Assembly: GCA_900544615.1 (NCBI GenBank)
Contig: UQVS01000018.1
Span: forward strand, 1 to 51,939
DNA: 51,939 bases
Origin: an uncultured Oscillibacter sp.
Lineage (GTDB): Bacteria; Bacillota; Clostridia; Oscillospirales; Oscillospiraceae
Direction of reading: 5' to 3'
Shown: positions 48,273-51,939 of the stretch, in pieces
Position numbering within the stretch: position 1 is the stretch's first letter
Layout of the letters: each line of letters opens with the position of its first letter
Translations under genes and position numbers: made by a program
Notes under the pieces: generated by a model
What the model was told of the DNA's origin: nothing
The model's database searches: none
The model's input: only the letters and a program-made list of their open reading frames with translations

Positions 48273-49235
48273 TCAGATGGATTTCCAGTGATTTTCCCGC
48301 AAATTATCCGTGTAGGCGATGGCGTTCTGAATGGACTGATCCAGATAGCCCACAAATTCCTCCACGCGGGGCGTAGGTTTGGCGTCTCTGGGGAAGATCC
48401 AGCCCAAACGGATGGGCGGCTCGCCTGCCAGCGGTATCGTGATGACATCTGCTGCGGAGAGGCGCTTTACCAGCAGCCCCGTGCCGGTGCTGAAAGCGTC
48501 CGTATGGGCCAGAACGCTGATGGCGGTAAAGTAATTGTTGATGATGATGCACTGGGAGGGCTTCCGAATTGAGAAAAGCTGAAATTCCTCGGCGAAGTCC
48601 ACGGCAACGCCTTGTGCCTGCTCAAAACAGACGTAGGGATATCCGTCGAGGTCAGACTCGGTAATCTGTTCCAGATGGGCAAGGGGGTGATCCCTGCGGA
48701 TGAACACGCAGGGCGGAATGGAAGCCAACTCATGGAAAACCAGTTCCCGCGAATCCAGCAAATGCCGGATGATCTTCTCCGTCATCTTGGAGAGAAAAAT
48801 CACCCCTACGTCTGCCCGGCGCTCATACACGTCGGAAATGACGTCTTCCATGCTGGTGTCCTTGATGGTGAAGTGGTAAGGGCCGTCCTCGGTGTGCCGC
48901 AGCGTTTCGATAAAGGCATCATCCGTAAAAGGATACCGCTGGCTGGAAACATTAAAGTGTGCAGGCACTGTGGCGCTGCGATCTTCTTTATAAAGCTCCT
49001 GGATCCGCTGCTTTTGCTCCAGCAGGGAAACGGCGTAGCCCAGAAATTCCCGCCCCTCCGGCGTGAACTCCACACCTCGGTTGCTGCGGGTGAAAAATTG
49101 AATCCCCAGTTCCTGCTCCAACTCCCGCACAGCCGTGGAAATACCGGATTGGGAAAGAAACAGCTTGTGGGCGGCCTTATTGATGGATCCGCACTTGGAG
49201 ACCTCCACCACATAAGTCAGTTGCTGGAAAGTCAT
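48273..49235 (-). CDS. LysR-type transcriptional regulator
   Basis: 320 residues. The N-terminal winged helix FQQLTYVVEVSKCGSINKAAHKLFLSQSGISTAVRELEQELG is canonical, and an effector-binding domain of ~220 residues follows. The ATG at 49235 has AGGAGATG upstream; longer readings lack a ribosome-binding site. It resembles CysB/CbbR-type regulators in layout only. Between it and the upstream ATPase gene a terminator intervenes (49389-49418), so it has its own promoter, not clearly identified in 49236-49388. Target genes are unknown. Confidence 0.92.
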   Translation of the reverse strand: MTFQQLTYVVEVSKCGSINKAAHKLFLSQSGISTAVRELEQELGIQFFTRSNRGVEFTPEGREFLGYAVSLLEQKQRIQELYKEDRSATVPAHFNVSSQRYPFTDDAFIETLRHTEDGPYHFTIKDTSMEDVISDVYERRADVGVIFLSKMTEKIIRHLLDSRELVFHELASIPPCVFIRRDHPLAHLEQITESDLDGYPYVCFEQAQGVAVDFAEEFQLFSIRKPSQCIIINNYFTAISVLAHTDAFSTGTGLLVKRLSAADVITIPLAGEPPIRLGWIFPRDAKPTPRVEEFVGYLDQSIQNAIAYTDNLRENHWKSI

Positions 49236-49388
49236 GAAATCATCTCCTGATAGAAAAAGGTAAAAAATTGCAAAAACTATTATATGTAGTTTTCGGAAGA
49301 AAGTCAAATAAAGATAGAAACCTTTTCTGAATGGCGGAGGCTTCCTGAGAAAATTGTGGGAGACGGTTGGAAATTCACGCTGAAAAGC

Positions 49389-49418
49389 GGGGACGTCCTG
49401 CATTCGCAGGACGCCCCC
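49389..49418 (-). terminator. Terminator of the YhaN/SbcC-like gene
   Basis: On the minus strand: GGGGCGTCCTGC pairs with GCAGGACGTCCCC (one G-T) across a 4-nt loop, then GCTTTTC. It lies about 30 nt past the ATPase stop. Confidence 0.75.
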
Positions 49419-49447
49419 AAGCAGACAGAATCAAATTTTGCGGCGTG

Positions 49448-51685
49448 TTATGCTCCCAGCTCCTGGACAGATACGGCGCTGTCACCAGAGAAGAAGACGG
49501 CTTCCCGACTGTGGCAGGTGAAGAGCAGGATCTGTCGGTGTTCGGCTTCCCGGCGCAGCCACCGCAGCGCGGCGGCGCAGCGATCATCGTCAAAATTGGC
49601 AAGGGCGTCATCCAGAATCAGAGGGATCTCCTTCTCTGCCGGCAGCACCAGCTGGCAAATGGCCAGCCGGGCGGCCAGATACAGCTGATCGGCGGTTCCG
49701 GCAGAGAGCAGCTGGATATCCCGGTCAATAGGATCCCCGGCGGGCTGAGCGGTGAGATGGAAACTGCGATCCAGAGCCGCGCCGGTGTAGCGTCCTTCGG
49801 TAAGCTCCTGAAAGATCTCCGCCGTCCGGCGGCTGAGCTGCGGAGAAAAGCGGTTCTGTATCGCCGTGTTGGCGCCGGTCAGGGCCTCCATGGCCAGATG
49901 AAGCGCGTCGTATTCTCCTTGCAGCTGGGTGATGCGGGCTTGAATGTTTTCGGCGCTGGCCAGCAGGAGGGAGGGATCGCCCATAGCATGAAGCTGCCCA
50001 GAAAGATGGTCGGCAGCGGAATGGAGGGCGGCCAGACGGCTTCTGACCTCATCCAGCTGGGCCGCGACCACATCCCGGCTGCGGGCAGGCGTTTCCACTT
50101 CCAGTCCGGTTTCTTCCGGGAGATTCTCCTGCGCCAGCAGATCCCGGCGGGCTGCGGCTTCCCTGGCGGCGGACTGCGCTTCTGCCAGGGCGCGGCGGCG
50201 CTGCCCAGCGTTACGCAGAACCTGGTCGGCGGTGGAAATGTCAAAGGCGGAGGGAGCGAAGCGCCGCACTTCCAGAAGAATTGCCTGCTCGTTGGTGGTC
50301 AGGGAGGTGTACAGAGCTTCGGAAATGGCGGATTTGGCGTTGGCGTCCGCCTGAGCGGCATCACGAATCTCCAGCGCATGAATATAGGACTCAGCCAGTG
50401 CGGCGATCTCGGACAGATCGGCAGTGCCGAACCGTTTCACAAGGGCGGCGCTCTGTGCGCGTTTTATGGCGTGTTTTTGCATCTGCCGGGAGAGATTCCC
50501 GGCGGCGGCAAGGATCGCGGCAAAGATCCCCCATGGCAGAACCTTTTCCCAGCCGGTCAGCAATGACCGGGAGATGGTGTACATGGTGATTCCGGCAGCG
50601 ATCGCCAGCATCAGGAAAAATACGACCAGAGAGGGAGCGGCGTTGAAGGAAACCTTCGGCGGCACAGACGCTTCCTGCCGGGCATCTTCGGCGGTCTGCC
50701 CGGAGAAGGGAAATTCGCTGACGGCTTTTTCAGCCCGCAGCAGCGCCTTCATGGACTCATCCTTATCGGCGCGGGCTTTTGCGGCGCTCTTCCGCACGGT
50801 TTCCAGATTGACAATAGCGCCCCGCAGACGCCCGATGGTTTCGGTATCCGGAATATGGTCGGCTTCCAGCTGGTTTTCCAGCGCCTGCGTATGCTGAGCG
50901 GCGGCATCTGCGTCTGCCGCCAGCTGTTCCAGTTGACGGTACTTCTGGGCGGCGTCCCAGCGGTCATGCCGAGCCAGCTCGTCAGCGAGAGAGGCAGTAG
51001 ACGCCTCCAATGCCTGCGACTGCACCTGCGTTTCCGCCAGCTGCTGCTGGATGCTCTCTGCGGCGCTGAGCTGACCGCGTACTTCCGTCAGTTCGGCTTC
51101 CAGAGCGGGCAGCTGGCCGCTCCTGTTAAAGCGGCGGCGGTTCAGCTGCTTTTTCAAAACGTCGTAAGCCTCCGTATAAGAGGTGTCCTCCTCGCCGGAG
51201 GAGATCAGCGATGTGATCCGGCGTTCAAGACCTGCGTCCTGACTGATGGCAAGTCCGCTTTGGCGGATGAAAGCACTGCGTTCAAAAACTTCCCGGCTGA
51301 CGCCCAGCAGGGTTTCACCGCAGTTCGCGCCGGAAAGACCGTCCACCACGGTGCCGGTATCGGCATATACCGCCTGAAACTCCGCCATGGGAGCGGTTTG
51401 CCGCCGGGTGCTGCGGGTGATGGTGAGGTCAACGCCGCCCGCCCGGCAGTCCAGCCGCCCGGCCATGGCTGCGCCGGACCATGGCGCGTAACGATTCTTT
51501 TCGGCAATGAATCCGGCGCGATCCCGTTCCCGGCTGTTGACCCCGTAGAGCATGGCGGTCAAAAACGCACACCAGGTGGATTTGCCGGCCTCATTAGGGG
51601 CCTCAAGAATGTTCAGGCCGCCTTGCAGCTGTATGGTTTCGTTCCGCAAACGCCCAAAGGCCGCGGACATCCGTTGAATGAGCAC
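49448..51685 (-). CDS. YhaN/SbcC-like ATPase (SMC-type, with central membrane hairpin)
   Basis: 745 residues. The N-terminal half ATPase has LNILEAPNEAGKSTWCAF (Walker A) near residue 28-45. A long coiled-coil arm rich in Ala, Gln and Glu follows, with two hydrophobic segments near residues 350-400 (PSLVVFFLMLAIAAGITMY and WEKVLPWGIFAAILAAAGNL). The C-terminal half has LLSAGTADQLYLAARLA (signature) and IPLILDDALANFDDDR (Walker B). Relatives handle DNA ends together with an SbcD/YhaO-type nuclease. The GTG at 51685 has GGGGG 7 nt upstream; the ATG at 51706 is possible. No nuclease partner is visible. Confidence 0.88.
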   Translation of the reverse strand: MLIQRMSAAFGRLRNETIQLQGGLNILEAPNEAGKSTWCAFLTAMLYGVNSRERDRAGFIAEKNRYAPWSGAAMAGRLDCRAGGVDLTITRSTRRQTAPMAEFQAVYADTGTVVDGLSGANCGETLLGVSREVFERSAFIRQSGLAISQDAGLERRITSLISSGEEDTSYTEAYDVLKKQLNRRRFNRSGQLPALEAELTEVRGQLSAAESIQQQLAETQVQSQALEASTASLADELARHDRWDAAQKYRQLEQLAADADAAAQHTQALENQLEADHIPDTETIGRLRGAIVNLETVRKSAAKARADKDESMKALLRAEKAVSEFPFSGQTAEDARQEASVPPKVSFNAAPSLVVFFLMLAIAAGITMYTISRSLLTGWEKVLPWGIFAAILAAAGNLSRQMQKHAIKRAQSAALVKRFGTADLSEIAALAESYIHALEIRDAAQADANAKSAISEALYTSLTTNEQAILLEVRRFAPSAFDISTADQVLRNAGQRRRALAEAQSAAREAAARRDLLAQENLPEETGLEVETPARSRDVVAAQLDEVRSRLAALHSAADHLSGQLHAMGDPSLLLASAENIQARITQLQGEYDALHLAMEALTGANTAIQNRFSPQLSRRTAEIFQELTEGRYTGAALDRSFHLTAQPAGDPIDRDIQLLSAGTADQLYLAARLAICQLVLPAEKEIPLILDDALANFDDDRCAAALRWLRREAEHRQILLFTCHSREAVFFSGDSAVSVQELGA

Positions 51686-51832
51686 AGGTATACCCCCAAA
51701 AAACATTATATAATATAGTGTCAGTATAGCATATGGACCCGGTTTTGCACAGAGTATTTTGTAGACTATTGAATATACGGGAAACGATAAGAATTACTAA
51801 TACTAAAAATTAAAAAAACTTGGAAAAACCCA

Positions 51833-51861
51833 TTGACAAAACACGAACTATCTGGTATTCT
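51833..51861 (+). promoter_or_regulatory. Probable rRNA operon promoter P1
   Basis: TTGACA (51833-51838), 17 nt, TATTCT (51856-51861), preceded by a run of A-rich DNA (51790-51828) that can act as an UP element. The A/T-rich spacer that follows, with short AAAGTTTGAAAA/AAACTTGAAAA repeats, is typical of clostridial rrn leaders. No gene is seen in 51862-51939. Confidence 0.75.
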
Positions 51862-51934
51862 AACTAAGCTGTTTGACGGCGATGAAGTTCAAAAGTGAAG
51901 AACGAAAAAGTTTGAAAAAACTTGAAAAAAGTAC

Positions 51935-51939
51935 TTGAC
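51935..51939 (+). promoter_or_regulatory. Possible rRNA promoter P2, cut by the window edge
   Basis: The last bases, TTGAC, match the start of a second -35 element about 100 bp downstream of P1, the usual tandem arrangement in rRNA operons. The rest is outside the window. Confidence 0.45.

Overview
The window looks like chromosome from a spore-forming, anaerobic, fairly GC-rich member of the Clostridia, most like a gut Oscillospiraceae-type bacterium. This is inferred from gene content: SpoIIE, SpoIIID and SpoVAC; a complete Rnf complex in the order C-D-G-E-A-B; strong AGGAGG ribosome-binding sites; and many TTGACA-17-TATAAT type promoters. The species cannot be named from the sequence alone. 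The window begins inside a tRNA-Gly gene and ends inside the tandem promoters of what looks like an rRNA operon, as a contig bounded by repeated RNA operons would.

1-9.8 kb: three minus-strand tRNAs (Gly, Leu, Leu); a SIR2 deacylase; an ArsC/Spx-fold protein without its cysteine; a YihY membrane protein; an M29 aminopeptidase; a gamma-carbonic-anhydrase-like hexapeptide protein; a MATE transporter; and an AI-2E family permease. A cluster of five hairpins, two of them identical, separates these from the convergent dusB-ECF sigma-anti-sigma operon. 9.9-15.8 kb: spoIIE with a small membrane protein behind it, then on the minus strand an EamA exporter, a MocR regulator that has lost its PLP lysine, and a DUF975 membrane protein.

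15.9-24.1 kb is the energy block. rnfCDGEAB has a strong promoter and a structured leader. It is followed by a lipoate-protein ligase and a convergent NhaC-type Na+/H+ antiporter. Rnf would convert reduced ferredoxin into an ion gradient that the antiporter can exchange. 24.2-27.4 kb is accessory: an AT-rich island (a DUF4375 protein and a small membrane protein), then a self-cleaving XRE-S24 repressor with three operators exactly 31 bp apart between two divergent promoters, a 23-residue peptide gene, tRNA-Tyr and tRNA-Thr, and a translationally coupled trio (Cys-rich protein, helical protein, sigma-region-4-like protein).

27.4-32.2 kb: a YitT protein, an Asp/Glu racemase-family enzyme, a CmpB-like membrane protein with hemW, and an orphan spoVAC whose 3' end is duplicated around a GC-rich insert. 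32.3-41.6 kb is the most system-like stretch: a CitA/DcuS-type sensor kinase, its response regulator and a LysR regulator, then a complete Rbs-type ABC importer, a cyclase-family metal hydrolase and a LarA-like (putative nickel-pincer) isomerase. I read it as a regulated uptake and conversion pathway for an unidentified small hydroxy-acid, sugar-acid or lactone-like compound.

41.6-51.9 kb: an LCP cell-wall ligase with an SLH-transglutaminase protein; spoIIID with a small downstream protein; a nitroreductase-mtnA-deoD-HAD operon for nucleoside and (methylthio)ribose salvage; a LysR regulator; and a YhaN/SbcC-like ATPase divergent from the rRNA promoters. No CRISPR array, insertion sequence or complete prophage was seen.
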